Assembly (NCBI RefSeq): GCF_014197535.1
Contig: NZ_JACIFV010000010.1
Location: 114,148 to 178,147, forward strand
Reading direction: 5' to 3'
Origin: Rhizobium aethiopicum
GTDB lineage: Bacteria > Pseudomonadota > Alphaproteobacteria > Rhizobiales > Rhizobiaceae
Length of the DNA stretch: 64,000 nucleotides
Shown: in pieces, positions 8,241 to 16,784 of the stretch
Numbering within the stretch: the first letter of the stretch is position 1
Layout of the letters: the number at the start of each line of letters is the position of its first letter
The notes under the pieces: model-generated
Database searches by the model: none
What the model was told of the DNA's origin: nothing
What the model saw: the letters and a program-made list of their open reading frames with translations, nothing else
Program-made: the position numbers and the translations under genes

Positions 8241-9035
8241 TTATTTGCCGGTAGCCCTGGCACTTAGGATCGTTCTCGCGATGTCGGCAAAACCAAGTCC
8301 CGCGGGCTGAGAGGAGATCCACCTCGGCACATGCTGCAGATGCGGGAGTACAGGAAGGATATTGCCGACGCCGAAAGAGTTTCGGATGAAACCGAACATC
8401 GGCGCGTCGTTGCGAGAATCGCCGACGAATGCCGTGACGGAAGGCAATTCAGCGGGGTCGACCCTGAATATGCCGGTCAGGAGGCGCTCGCTCATGGCGC
8501 GTTTGTCATAATCGCCAATCCAGGTGTTGATGTGGATGGAACTGATGGCGACGGTCCCGCCGATTGACCTGATATTGAATGCCAGATCTTCGACGTCCTG
8601 CGTAGCATGACCTTGAATGTCGATCGCGACGTCAGCCAGGCGGAACACCTGGTCGTGAGCAATCTTGAACGTACCGCCCTTTTCCGAGATCAGTCTTTCG
8701 ATCGCCTCCAGATGCTGACGCTGACGCTCGCCCTGCAGCGCGCGGTTTTCCCAGAAGTCGAAAACCACCTCACCGCTGCGGCGGGTGACGCAATAGGCAC
8801 CACTTTCGCCGATGACCGCGGCAACGGGCCAGGCACGGACGATGTGTTCGCACCAGCCGGCAGAACCACCCGTGACCGGCACGACGGCGATGCCGGCCCG
8901 GCTGAGCTCCCAAAGAGCGTCATAGGTGCGCGGCAGAAGCTTGCCGTCGGTCGTCAGCGTATCATCGACATCGGTGAAGAGATAACGCACATGCTGCAAT
9001 TCCTGCGCAGAGGGTGCCAGATCTATGAACGTCAC
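8241..9035 (-). CDS. HAD-superfamily (IIB, Cof-like) phosphatase
   Basis: This 264-residue hydrolase has HAD motif I in LFTDVDDTLT (nucleophile D22, acid D24), motif II in VVPVTGGS, and motif IV GDSRNDAPMF near the C-terminus. The large central cap is of the IIB type, similar to sugar-phosphate and mannosyl-3-phosphoglycerate phosphatases. Its start overlaps the stop of the DeoR-type regulator gene by four bases, so it belongs to the ugp operon. A role in dephosphorylating glycerol 3-phosphate or a related product of glycerophosphodiester breakdown is a reasonable inference. The sequence does not show the substrate. Confidence 0.85.
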   Translation of the reverse strand: MTFIDLAPSAQELQHVRYLFTDVDDTLTTDGKLLPRTYDALWELSRAGIAVVPVTGGSAGWCEHIVRAWPVAAVIGESGAYCVTRRSGEVVFDFWENRALQGERQRQHLEAIERLISEKGGTFKIAHDQVFRLADVAIDIQGHATQDVEDLAFNIRSIGGTVAISSIHINTWIGDYDKRAMSERLLTGIFRVDPAELPSVTAFVGDSRNDAPMFGFIRNSFGVGNILPVLPHLQHVPRWISSQPAGLGFADIARTILSARATGK

Positions 9036-9814
9036 GTCATGTCCTCGCAGGTGACTACCTCCATGCTGCTCTCGGCCAGCACAGCAGCGACCGACGGATC
9101 AGGCGGCAGCCTGTCTGTGTAAAAACGGGTGATTTTATTGAAAGGTGCCACGCGCACCGCCGCGTGGCGGGTCCATTTGCTGACGTCTGCGGCCAAGAGA
9201 CGCGTTTGCGAATTCTCCAGAAGCGCATTGGTGATCTGCGCCTCGCTATAGCTGAAGTCCATCAGGCCGTTCACCGGACTCAGCGCACCGGCACCGACGA
9301 CGGCGTAAGTCGCATAGAACTTTTCCACGAACTTGATTACATCGCTGCCGACCACGTCGCGGTCGTCATGGCGTAGAAGGCCGCCGGTGAGATGGACCTC
9401 GACACTCGGCGATTCACAAAGGGTCAGAGCGACATGGATATTATTGGTGATAACGGTCAGCCCCTGGTGATCGCGCAACGCCTCCGCGACGAATTGAACC
9501 GTGCTGCCGATCCCCAGGAATACCGTCGCATCCGAGCCGAGATCGGCGGCGACCCGCTTGGCGATCAGCCGCTTGGCGCGCCGGTTCAGTTGGGCGCGGG
9601 CGTTCAGTGAAATATTGCTGCCTTCGACCGGCACATCGACACCGCCGTGAAAGCGGCGGGCGTGCCCGAGATCACACAGGGCATTGATATCACGGCGGAT
9701 CGTCTGGGTCGTCAGATCGTAACGGCGCGCCAGATCATCGATATACTGGACGCCCTCCGTTTCGATCAGCGCAAGTATTTCGCGTTGTCGGCTCGATATG
9801 ACCCGCTGCCCCAT
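9032..9814 (-). CDS. DeoR/GlpR-family transcriptional repressor of the ugp cluster
   Basis: The protein has 260 residues. It has an N-terminal DeoR winged helix (SSRQREILALIETEG, then LTTQTIRRDINALCDLGHARRFHGG) and a C-terminal sugar-phosphate-sensing DeoRC domain (GIGSTVQFVAEAL, ITNNIHVALTL, TGGLLRHDD, VVGAGAL). The ATG at 9814 has AGGA upstream. It sits inside the ugp operon, between the phosphodiesterase and the HAD phosphatase, with a 9-base gap and a 4-base overlap. A GlpR-like member there suggests feedback by glycerol 3-phosphate. The TGTTCAAATGAAC repeats upstream of ugpB are its probable operators. Confidence 0.88.
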   Translation of the reverse strand: MGQRVISSRQREILALIETEGVQYIDDLARRYDLTTQTIRRDINALCDLGHARRFHGGVDVPVEGSNISLNARAQLNRRAKRLIAKRVAADLGSDATVFLGIGSTVQFVAEALRDHQGLTVITNNIHVALTLCESPSVEVHLTGGLLRHDDRDVVGSDVIKFVEKFYATYAVVGAGALSPVNGLMDFSYSEAQITNALLENSQTRLLAADVSKWTRHAAVRVAPFNKITRFYTDRLPPDPSVAAVLAESSMEVVTCEDMT

Positions 9815-9823
9815 CGCTATTTC

Positions 9824-10573
9824 CTATGAGAGATAGACACTCGGGTCGTCTGTTATCACACCGGTCAAGCCGACAGGCCAAAAAGATGCGAGGAGCTTCG
9901 GGTCGTTGCAGGTCCATGCCCGTACCTTGATTCCCCGGTGCGCCGCCTCCTCAAGGAAACCGATGCTGAGAGACTTGTAACCAAGATGGACCGTTCTTGC
10001 GGGAATTGATTGGAGAACATCACTCCAGTCATCCGGCAGTCTGCTCCACAACATGGCAAGCTCGTAACTCGGATCGATTTCGTGCATGCGCCTCAGCGCC
10101 GCCGCGTCGAAGCTCGATATCATGATCTTGGTCTGCGGCGCGCGCGCCTTCAGATGCTCGTCGACGGTCTTCACCAGCTGGTCGAGAGATTTGTGATGCG
10201 GATGCTGCTTGATCTCGACATTGGCATTCAATCCCAGCTCACCCAATGCGGACAGGACCTCGGCAAGGGTCGGCAAGGGTTCGCCCTTGAAACGGGCATC
10301 GAACAACGCGTCGGCATCGATCTTCTGAAGGTCGGATGCGGTGAGATCGCTGAGCTTGCCGGTCGACGAGGAGCAACGATCGACCGACACGTCGTGGATG
10401 ACGACCGCGGTCCCATCGCCAAGCAGCGCGACGTCCAGTTCGATCCATTCGGCGCCCTGGCCGGCAGCCGCCCGAAACGCGGCAATCGTGTTTTCCGGGG
10501 CGACAGCGGATGCGCCTCGATGTGCTTGAACCTCACTGCGGCCGGGTTCGCATCGCGGCTCTGACTTTGGCAT
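9824..10573 (-). CDS. ugpQ: Glycerophosphodiester phosphodiesterase (UgpQ-type)
   Basis: This enzyme hydrolyses glycerophosphodiesters to glycerol 3-phosphate and an alcohol in the cytosol. The GDPD signature is complete: AHRGASAVAPENTIAAF (catalytic HR), EWIELDVALL (metal E and D), VVIHDVSVDR (catalytic H) and NVEIKQ (metal E). I start at the ATG at 10573 (249 residues), which has AGGAAAGAG upstream; the frame extends to a GTG at 10591. There is no signal peptide, which fits hydrolysis after or during uptake by the Ugp transporter encoded just upstream, as in E. coli ugpBAECQ. Confidence 0.92.
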   Translation of the reverse strand: MPKSEPRCEPGRSEVQAHRGASAVAPENTIAAFRAAAGQGAEWIELDVALLGDGTAVVIHDVSVDRCSSSTGKLSDLTASDLQKIDADALFDARFKGEPLPTLAEVLSALGELGLNANVEIKQHPHHKSLDQLVKTVDEHLKARAPQTKIMISSFDAAALRRMHEIDPSYELAMLWSRLPDDWSDVLQSIPARTVHLGYKSLSIGFLEEAAHRGIKVRAWTCNDPKLLASFWPVGLTGVITDDPSVYLS

Positions 10574-10632
10574 GTCTTTCTCTTTCCTCACTTTTCGACG
10601 CTGCAGATGTCGGACAGCTCTATCCGGCCGTT

Positions 10633-11679
10633 TCAGTCCGTGCGTCGTCCAGTCTTGCTGTTGAAGGGATGCATCTGATCAATCCGCGCGAAGATCTCGA
10701 TCTTGGCAGTCTCGGCGAAGTCCGGCCGGCCCTGAACCGTCAGGACGACCGTCTGCTGGCCCTCCCCCAGTCTGACATGCAGGTGGCTTTCGCCGCCGAT
10801 CGGCTCGAGCAATTCGACGATGGCGTTCAGACGAACGGAAGGCTCGCTGGGCTTTGTGATGAGAAGAGCATCCGGCCTGAGACCGACAATGTCCGTCCCG
10901 TCAGGCAAGGCCAAGACGTTCCTGGCATCGGCCGCACCCAGAACCTCGATCGGCACGAGGTTCATCGGGGGAGAGCCAATGAAGCCGGCAACGAACAAAC
11001 TTGCCGGACGGTCGTAGACTTCGACCGGCGTTCCCACTTGTTCGACCAGTCCGCCATTCATGACGACGAGCCGGTCGGCAAGCGTCATCGCTTCGAGCTG
11101 GTCATGGGTGACGTAGATGCTGGTGGTCCTCAGACGGCGTTGCAGCCGGCGTATTTCGACCCGCATCTGCACGCGCAGCTTGGCATCGAGATTGGACAGG
11201 GGCTCGTCGAAAAGAAACGCCGCCGGTTCGCGCACGATGGCCCGTCCCATCGCGACGCGCTGGCGCTGTCCTCCCGACAGTTCGCGCGGCTTGCGATCCA
11301 GCATCGGCCCGATTTCGAGGATGTCGGCCGCTTCCTTGACGCGGCGATCGATTTCCGCCCGCGGCGTGCCGCGGTTCTTCAGGCCATATTCAAGATTTCC
11401 GCGCACCGTCATATGCGGATAAAGCGCATAATTCTGGAAGACCATGGCGATATCGCGCTCGGCCGGTTCCGCCTTGTTGACGTTACGGCCGCCGATTTCG
11501 ACCTGGCCGCCGGTGATCGACTCCAATCCGGCAATCATGCGCAGCAAGGTTGACTTGCCACAGCCGGAAGGCCCGACGAGTACGATGAATTCACCGTCTT
11601 CGACAGCCAGGTTGATGCCTTTGACGGCAGGAATCGAACCATAGTTTTTCTTGACGTCGACGATATTGATCGGGGCCAT
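10633..11679 (-). CDS. ugpC: sn-glycerol 3-phosphate ABC transporter ATPase
   Basis: This 348-residue MalK/UgpC-type ATPase has Walker [12 protein letters not shown]-loop [11 protein letters not shown], signature [14 protein letters not shown], Walker [15 protein letters not shown] and the H-loop [11 protein letters not shown]. The C-terminal TOBE region carries GFIGSPPMN and GLRPDALL. The ATG at 11679 is one base after the ugpE stop; a longer open frame upstream is an artefact over ugpE. It energises glycerol 3-phosphate or glycerophosphodiester import with UgpA and UgpE. UgpQ follows after 59 bases. Confidence 0.93.
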   Translation of the reverse strand: MAPINIVDVKKNYGSIPAVKGINLAVEDGEFIVLVGPSGCGKSTLLRMIAGLESITGGQVEIGGRNVNKAEPAERDIAMVFQNYALYPHMTVRGNLEYGLKNRGTPRAEIDRRVKEAADILEIGPMLDRKPRELSGGQRQRVAMGRAIVREPAAFLFDEPLSNLDAKLRVQMRVEIRRLQRRLRTTSIYVTHDQLEAMTLADRLVVMNGGLVEQVGTPVEVYDRPASLFVAGFIGSPPMNLVPIEVLGAADARNVLALPDGTDIVGLRPDALLITKPSEPSVRLNAIVELLEPIGGESHLHVRLGEGQQTVVLTVQGRPDFAETAKIEIFARIDQMHPFNSKTGRRTD

Positions 11680-11680
11680 T

Positions 11681-12529
11681 TCATTTCTCCGTTTCGACCA
11701 GGCCTTTGACGAAAAGGCGTTGCATGGCGACGATGACGAGGACGGGCGGCAAGGCGGCAAGGATGACCGCTGCCATGACGAGATTCCAGCGCGGCTCGGC
11801 ATCCGCGACCGCGGCCATGCGCTGGATACCCATGACGACGGTGTAGAGGCTCTGGTCGGTCGTAACGATGAGCGGCCACAGATACTGGTTCCAGCCGAGC
11901 ACGAACAGGATAATGAACAAGGCTGCTATGTTGGTCACCGATAGCGGTAACAGGATATCGCGGAAGAATTTCATCGGCCCCGCCCCGTCGACGCGCGCAG
12001 CCTCCATCAGCTCGTCGGGCACGGTGAGGAAAAACTGTCGAAACAGGAAGGTGGCCGTCGCCGACGCGATCAGCGGAATGATGAGCCCGCCATAATTGTT
12101 CAGCATTCCGAGGTCGGCGACCACCTTGTAGGTCGGCACGATGCGCACCTCGACCGGCAGCATCAGGGTAATGAAGATCATCCAGAAGGCGAGCGTGCGA
12201 AAGGGAAATCGGAAATAGACGATGGCGAAGGCGGAAAGGATGGAAATGGCAATCTTACCGACCGCGACACCCACCGCCATGATCAATGAATTGATGAGCA
12301 TCGGCCCGATCGGCGGCGCGCCGGAACTCGTCATTCCCGATGATAGCATGGTCGAATAATTCTCGAGGATGTGCGGTCCCGGCACCAGCGGCACGACACC
12401 GGACAGAAAGTCGTTGGGACCGTGGCTCGAGGCGACGAAGGCGATATAGACCGGGAAGATCACGATCGTGACGCCGAGGATAAGGACGAGGTGAGCCAGG
12501 AAATTCAGGAAAGGACGATTTTCAACCAC
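11681..12529 (-). CDS. ugpE: sn-glycerol 3-phosphate ABC transporter permease UgpE
   Basis: This 282-residue inner-membrane permease has about six membrane segments. It is of the MalG/UgpE type, with the EAA loop [22 protein letters not shown] contacting UgpC. Length and sequence agree with E. coli UgpE (about 281 residues). It lies 12 bases after ugpA and 1 base before ugpC, so it is in the same transcript. Confidence 0.93.
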   Translation of the reverse strand: MVENRPFLNFLAHLVLILGVTIVIFPVYIAFVASSHGPNDFLSGVVPLVPGPHILENYSTMLSSGMTSSGAPPIGPMLINSLIMAVGVAVGKIAISILSAFAIVYFRFPFRTLAFWMIFITLMLPVEVRIVPTYKVVADLGMLNNYGGLIIPLIASATATFLFRQFFLTVPDELMEAARVDGAGPMKFFRDILLPLSVTNIAALFIILFVLGWNQYLWPLIVTTDQSLYTVVMGIQRMAAVADAEPRWNLVMAAVILAALPPVLVIVAMQRLFVKGLVETEK

Positions 12530-12541
12530 CTTTGACTCTCC

Positions 12542-13426
12542 TCAATATTGCACGCGGCGTTCGACGAAGCGGAACTGGACCGCGGTAAGAGCAACAACGA
12601 TAATCATGAGTATGACCGACTGCGCTGCCGAGGAGCCCAGGTTGAGGCCGATGAAGCCATCGAAATAAACCTTGTAGACCAGGATTTCGGTAGCGCGCGC
12701 CGGTCCGCCCTGCGTCGTCGCATGAACGATGCCGAAAGTGTCGAACATGGCGTAAACGATGTTGATGACGACCAGATAGAAGGTCGTCGGCGAGATCAGC
12801 GGGAAGACGATCGTCCAGAAGCGCTTCACCGGCCCGGCGCCATCGATGGCGCCGGCTTCCTGGAGCGAGCGCGGCACGGATTGCAGCGCGGCCAGGAAAA
12901 ACAGAAAGTTATAGGAAATTTGTTTCCAGGTGGCGGCGATCACGATCAGGACCATCGCATTATCCGGGTTGATCAGATGGTTCCAGCTGATCCCCATGCT
13001 GCGAAGCATATAGGCGACGATGCCGATCGAGGGATTGAACATGAACCACCAGAGTATGCCGGCGATCGCAGGCGCGACGGCGTAAGGCCAGATCAGCAAG
13101 GTCGAATAGATGCGGGACGTGCGCAGCACACGCATCGCCGCGGCGGCCAGAGTGAGCGCAATCGTCGTCGACAAGATCGTCACCGAGACGGCGAAGACCA
13201 GCGTGTGGCCAAAGGCGTCCATATAGAGCGGGTCGGCAAACAGCCGGCGATAATTCTGGAACCAGACGAAGTTCGTTTTGAAACCGAACGCATCCTGGCG
13301 AAGGAACGATTGCCAGAAGGCGGTTGCGGCCGGCCAGAGGAAGAAAACGACCGTTATCAGAAGCTGGGGAGCAATAAGCAGATAAGGCAAAATCCTATTG
13401 GGAAAGACGGTTCGTTTCGTTTGCAT
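12542..13426 (-). CDS. ugpA: sn-glycerol 3-phosphate ABC transporter permease UgpA
   Basis: This 294-residue inner-membrane permease is of the MalF/UgpA type. It has an N-terminal [19 protein letters not shown] segment and the EAA loop [20 protein letters not shown]. Its length equals that of the E. coli protein (about 295). It is the second gene of the ugp operon and is separated from ugpB by 59 bases that hold a strong hairpin. Confidence 0.93.
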   Translation of the reverse strand: MQTKRTVFPNRILPYLLIAPQLLITVVFFLWPAATAFWQSFLRQDAFGFKTNFVWFQNYRRLFADPLYMDAFGHTLVFAVSVTILSTTIALTLAAAAMRVLRTSRIYSTLLIWPYAVAPAIAGILWWFMFNPSIGIVAYMLRSMGISWNHLINPDNAMVLIVIAATWKQISYNFLFFLAALQSVPRSLQEAGAIDGAGPVKRFWTIVFPLISPTTFYLVVINIVYAMFDTFGIVHATTQGGPARATEILVYKVYFDGFIGLNLGSSAAQSVILMIIVVALTAVQFRFVERRVQY

Positions 13427-13449
13427 GGGCCCTCACTGAATGATGGAGA

Positions 13450-13477
13450 GGCAGGGTCCGGCTAGGCGGGCCCTGCC
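13450..13477 (-). terminator. Intercistronic hairpin after ugpB
   Basis: A 10-bp stem (ggcagggtcc with gggccctgcc, one G-T wobble) and an 8-base loop lie 8 bases past the ugpB stop in the direction of transcription, before ugpA. There is no run of T after it, so full termination is unlikely. Hairpins between binding-protein and permease genes usually protect the upstream message or cut read-through, giving an excess of binding protein. The hairpin is seen in the sequence; its role is inferred. Confidence 0.65.
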
Positions 13478-13485
13478 CCGAGCCC

Positions 13486-14808
13486 TTAATTGGCGGATTC
13501 GAAATCGCGAAGCTGTTCGTTGCCGCGTGCGACGACGGAATCAACCGCTTCCTTCGCGGTCTTCTTGCCGCCGAGCAATGCCGCGAATTCGTCATCGATG
13601 ATGCCGCGGACCTGGACGTAATTGCCGAAGCGGATGCCCTTGGAATTTTCGGTCGGCGTCACCCGCGTCAGCTGCTTGATGCCGACATCTGCACCGGGGT
13701 TCTTTTCGTAATATCCCTGCTCCTGGCTCAGCTTGTAGGCAGCCTCGGTGATCGGCAGATAGCCTGAGAACTGATGCCAGTCGGCCTGAACTTCCGGCTT
13801 CTGCAGATAGGTATAGAATTTTGCCACACCCTTATATTCCTCTTCCGGGCGCCCCTTCAGCGTCCAGAGTGTGGCGCCGCCGATGATCGAGTTGAGCGGC
13901 TGCTTGATGACGTCGTCATAATAGGGAAGCGGCGCAAAACCGACCTTGAAGGCTTTGGCATTGTTGATGACGCCCGCCCGGCCGGCGGACGAGTTCATGT
14001 ACATCGCGCATTCCTGCGAATAGAACATCGGAGGCGCGTTATCACCGCCGACCGGCCCGCCGAATTTGAAGAGCCCTTCGTCCTGCCATTTCTTCAGGTT
14101 CCCCCAATGGCGGATCGTCAGATCATTGTTGAAGGTGAACTCCGCATCCAGGCCGCCGAAACCGTTAGCCTTGGTGGAATAAGGCTTGTCGTGCAGGGCG
14201 TTGAGATTTTCCGTCTGAATCCAGGAGATCCAGGCGCTGGTGAAGCCACATTTGGCGGCGCCCGACTTGATGATCGTGCGCGAGAAGGCCTCCACCTCGG
14301 CCCATGTCTTCGGCGGCGTCTCCGGATCAAGCCCGGCTTTCTTGAAGACATCCTTGTTGTAATACATGATCGGCGTCGACGAATTGAAGGGCAGCGACAA
14401 TACGTTGCCGCTGGTGTCGGAGTAGTACCCGACCACCGGCGCAATGAACTTGTTCTGGTCCCAGGGCTCGCCTTGGTCCTTCATCAACTGATACACCGGA
14501 TAGACCGCGCCCTGTGCTGCCATCATGGTGCCGGTGCCGACTTCATAGACCTGCACGATGGCCGGCTGTTGCTTGGCGCGAAACGCAGCGATGGCGCCCG
14601 TCAGCGTCTCGTCGTAGGTGCCCTTGTAAACCGGCACGATTTCATAGTCGGCCTGAGACGCGTTGAAGCCCTTGGCAATTTGCTCCAGCTTCGCGCCGTT
14701 CTCGCCGCCCATCGCATGCCACCACTGGATCTTCGTGGCGGCCATCGCCGGAACGGACAAGGACAGGCTGGTCAATCCTGCGGACAGGAAAAAGGCGATC
14801 TTGTTCAT
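13486..14808 (-). CDS. ugpB: sn-glycerol 3-phosphate-binding periplasmic protein
   Basis: This 440-residue protein has a Sec signal peptide (MNKIAFFLSAGLTSLSLSVPAMA, cut before ATKIQWWHAM). The whole chain aligns from memory with E. coli UgpB, including FNSSTPIMYYNKDVFKKAG, GWIQ-type and GGATLW segments and YEKNPGAD near the end. It captures glycerol 3-phosphate or glycerophosphocholine in the periplasm. The start at 14808 has GGGAGAG just upstream; a start 12 bases earlier is possible but lacks a suitable signal. It is the first gene of the minus-strand ugp operon. Confidence 0.93.
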   Translation of the reverse strand: MNKIAFFLSAGLTSLSLSVPAMAATKIQWWHAMGGENGAKLEQIAKGFNASQADYEIVPVYKGTYDETLTGAIAAFRAKQQPAIVQVYEVGTGTMMAAQGAVYPVYQLMKDQGEPWDQNKFIAPVVGYYSDTSGNVLSLPFNSSTPIMYYNKDVFKKAGLDPETPPKTWAEVEAFSRTIIKSGAAKCGFTSAWISWIQTENLNALHDKPYSTKANGFGGLDAEFTFNNDLTIRHWGNLKKWQDEGLFKFGGPVGGDNAPPMFYSQECAMYMNSSAGRAGVINNAKAFKVGFAPLPYYDDVIKQPLNSIIGGATLWTLKGRPEEEYKGVAKFYTYLQKPEVQADWHQFSGYLPITEAAYKLSQEQGYYEKNPGADVGIKQLTRVTPTENSKGIRFGNYVQVRGIIDDEFAALLGGKKTAKEAVDSVVARGNEQLRDFESAN

Positions 14809-14893
14809 AATCTCTCCCACTTCTCTTGGTCCGCAGCCTCCCGCTCCAGACGCGCGGATGGTAGCAGCCGAGTTTCACTTTGCAACAACGGAA

Positions 14894-14913
14894 TGTTCAA
14901 ATGAACATTTGAA
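14894..14913. promoter_or_regulatory. Probable GlpR/DeoR-type operator 1 upstream of ugpB
   Basis: Two nested perfect inverted repeats occur here: TGTTCA-AA-TGAACA (14894-14907) and TTCAAATG-AA-CATTTGAA (14896-14913). The TGTTC...GAACA arms are the same as in the E. coli GlpR operator consensus, although the spacer is shorter. It lies about 86 bases upstream of the ugpB start. The repressor is inferred to be the DeoR/GlpR-type protein encoded in the operon (9032-9814). Confidence 0.6.
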
Positions 14914-15008
14914 GCGCTCGTAAACCGAAAGCCGCCCGGCACTCCTGCTTCCAAAGCGTGATTGGCTGGCACGAATTTCGCGGTCAGCCGCTCGGATGCT
15001 CGATACAG

Positions 15009-15021
15009 TGTTCAAATGAAC
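15009..15021. promoter_or_regulatory. Probable GlpR/DeoR-type operator 2 upstream of ugpB
   Basis: TGTTCAAATGAAC is repeated exactly here, 115 bases from the first copy, close to eleven helical turns. Two operators on the same helix face would suit repression by looping. The repeat is directly visible; binding by the operon's own DeoR-type protein is inference. Confidence 0.55.
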
Positions 15022-15279
15022 GTCTTGTGTCAGTTGGCGCCAAAATATCATTTTAACGGGAACGCAGACTTTGCCGCAGCACCGTTCGATCTTCGGCGTG
15101 AAGCTCAGCGAAAGAAGGGCGCACATGGCTGCGCAGGCGCGCAAGCTGATCGGTACCCGCCAGCAGCGTTTCATCGACCTGTTTTCGCACGACGAAATGG
15201 AATGCTGATGCTTGTTTCTTGCAAATGAACTAAACTCGTGCGCTAGCTTTCTCTAGCTGACATTCGTCGGATCATCATC

Positions 15280-16572
15280 ATGAATATCAGGCAGATGACC
15301 GAGATCGCCGAGCAGTGGCTAACGACATTCATTCTGAACGAATGGACGTTCTTTCAGCTTGCGATCATCGTGGCGGGCTTGGGTTTTGCGTCCTTACTTG
15401 CGTCACGCACAGAGCCTGCGATGGAGGCAAAGGCGCGCCTGATCAAGGGTAATCCAGACCTGCTTCGGGTCATCATTGCTCCTATGCGCCGGATGATGTG
15501 GCTTTTCCTTGTCGGTTGGTTATGGCTCGCCAACGTTGTGCTGAGCAAGAGCGCGTGGCCCTCACAACGCTGGCTTGTGTCCACGGCTCTGACGTTGGCA
15601 GCGGCATGGTTCCTCATCTCCGTCCTGACCAAAATTATCCGCAACCCGACGCTATCACGCGCCGTCGCGATCGGCAGCTGGAGCTATATCGCTCTTTATG
15701 CAGTCGGGCTTGACGGCCCGGTTCTATCTGCTCTTGACGGGCTCGCAATTAATTTAGGTGCGGTGAGACTCTCACTTCTGCTTGTGCTCAAAGCCTTCGT
15801 GCTGGCGATCGCCCTGATCTGGTTGGCCGTCCTCATCGGCAACATGCTTTCCCACTGGGTTCAGCGCTCGGCCGACTTATCGCCTTCCATCAAGGTGTTG
15901 ATCAGCAAATGCATCAAGATCAGCCTGATCATAATCGCTGGAGCCATCGCTTTGTCGGCGACCGGGGTCGACCTTACCGCGCTGACCATTTTCTCAGGCG
16001 CGGTCGGCGTCGGAATAGGCTTCGGCCTTCAAAAAGTGGTTTCGAACTTCATATCCGGCATCATCATCTTGATCGACAAGTCGATCAAGCCGGGTGACAC
16101 GATTACCCTTGGCGACACGTTCGGGTCGATCCGTGACCTGCGCTCGCGGTTTGTTTCCGTCATCACTCGCGATGGCAAGGAGTACCTCATTCCAAATGAA
16201 GACTTCATATCGCAGCAGGTCGTCAATTGGTCGTTCTCCAGTGATTATGTGCGTATCGACGTTGACTTCGGGACGTCCTACAACAGCGATCCGCATCAGG
16301 TCGTTAAGATCGCCATCGCGACAGCATCGACCGTGCCCCGGGTCGCAAACCAATATAAGCCGCCCGTCTGCTGGCTTACCGCCTTTGGCGCTTCGTCGCT
16401 CGACTTTCGGCTTCGCTTCTGGATCTCGGATCCAGCGAACGGGCTTACAAATGTTCGTGGGCAAGTCCTGATGGCGCTGTGGGATGCCTTCAAGAAAGCT
16501 GGCATCTCTATTCCGTTCCCGCATCATGAGATCATCATGAAAAGCCCTATAGAGATCAAACAACCGGACTGA
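15280..16572 (+). CDS. MscS-family small-conductance mechanosensitive channel
   Basis: This 430-residue inner-membrane protein has several N-terminal membrane segments. The MscS pore and beta-domain core follows: LTALTIFSGAVGVGIGFGLQ as pore helix, then KVVSNFISGIIILIDKSIKPGD and the IPNEDFI element of the cytoplasmic vestibule. It should release solutes on hypo-osmotic shock. The extra N-terminal helices make it longer than E. coli MscS (286 residues) and closer to the YbdG/YnaI-like group. The start has only a weak ribosome site. The 212 bases downstream, up to the convergent GGDEF/EAL gene, show nothing I can name. Confidence 0.88.
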   Translation: MNIRQMTEIAEQWLTTFILNEWTFFQLAIIVAGLGFASLLASRTEPAMEAKARLIKGNPDLLRVIIAPMRRMMWLFLVGWLWLANVVLSKSAWPSQRWLVSTALTLAAAWFLISVLTKIIRNPTLSRAVAIGSWSYIALYAVGLDGPVLSALDGLAINLGAVRLSLLLVLKAFVLAIALIWLAVLIGNMLSHWVQRSADLSPSIKVLISKCIKISLIIIAGAIALSATGVDLTALTIFSGAVGVGIGFGLQKVVSNFISGIIILIDKSIKPGDTITLGDTFGSIRDLRSRFVSVITRDGKEYLIPNEDFISQQVVNWSFSSDYVRIDVDFGTSYNSDPHQVVKIAIATASTVPRVANQYKPPVCWLTAFGASSLDFRLRFWISDPANGLTNVRGQVLMALWDAFKKAGISIPFPHHEIIMKSPIEIKQPD

Positions 16573-16784
16573 TTTGCTAAGTCCGTTGATCCGCCGAGCG
16601 GATGCCGTTTTCGAACAAGCTGCTGGAAGGCGACATCGATCTGCGCCGAACAGGAGCCGGCCTTGAAGAACAGGACGGCAGCGCCCGGACTGCTGACTGC
16701 CTGCCATCACGCCGATCCGGATCTTTCCACGGCCGCCGCCTGAGCCTTGTCGCAGCGGCTGACGGTGGCGCACCTCGCCCCCTG

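Larger units (their letters stand above)
14809..15279. other. Intergenic region between ugpB and the MscS gene
   Basis: This 471-base divergent region carries the ugp promoter and probably that of the mechanosensitive channel gene. It holds two copies of TGTTCAAATGAAC and a third half-copy CAAATGAAC at 15222-15230. I see no clear tandem Pho-box. A possible 27-codon reading frame (15125-15208, MAAQARKLIGTRQQRFIDLF then SHDEMEC) has AAGG about 7 bases upstream of its ATG, but it resembles nothing I recognise and may be chance or a gene remnant. Confidence 0.6.

Noticed and set aside
9824..11802. Long plus-strand open frames opposite the ugp genes, such as 10510-11553
   Set aside because: They lie wholly opposite well-supported ugpC and ugpQ genes and have Arg/His-rich compositions typical of antisense frames in GC-rich DNA.
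14875..15228. Overlapping frames on both strands in the ugp upstream region
   Set aside because: No ribosome sites fit, and the region carries conserved operator repeats, so it is regulatory.
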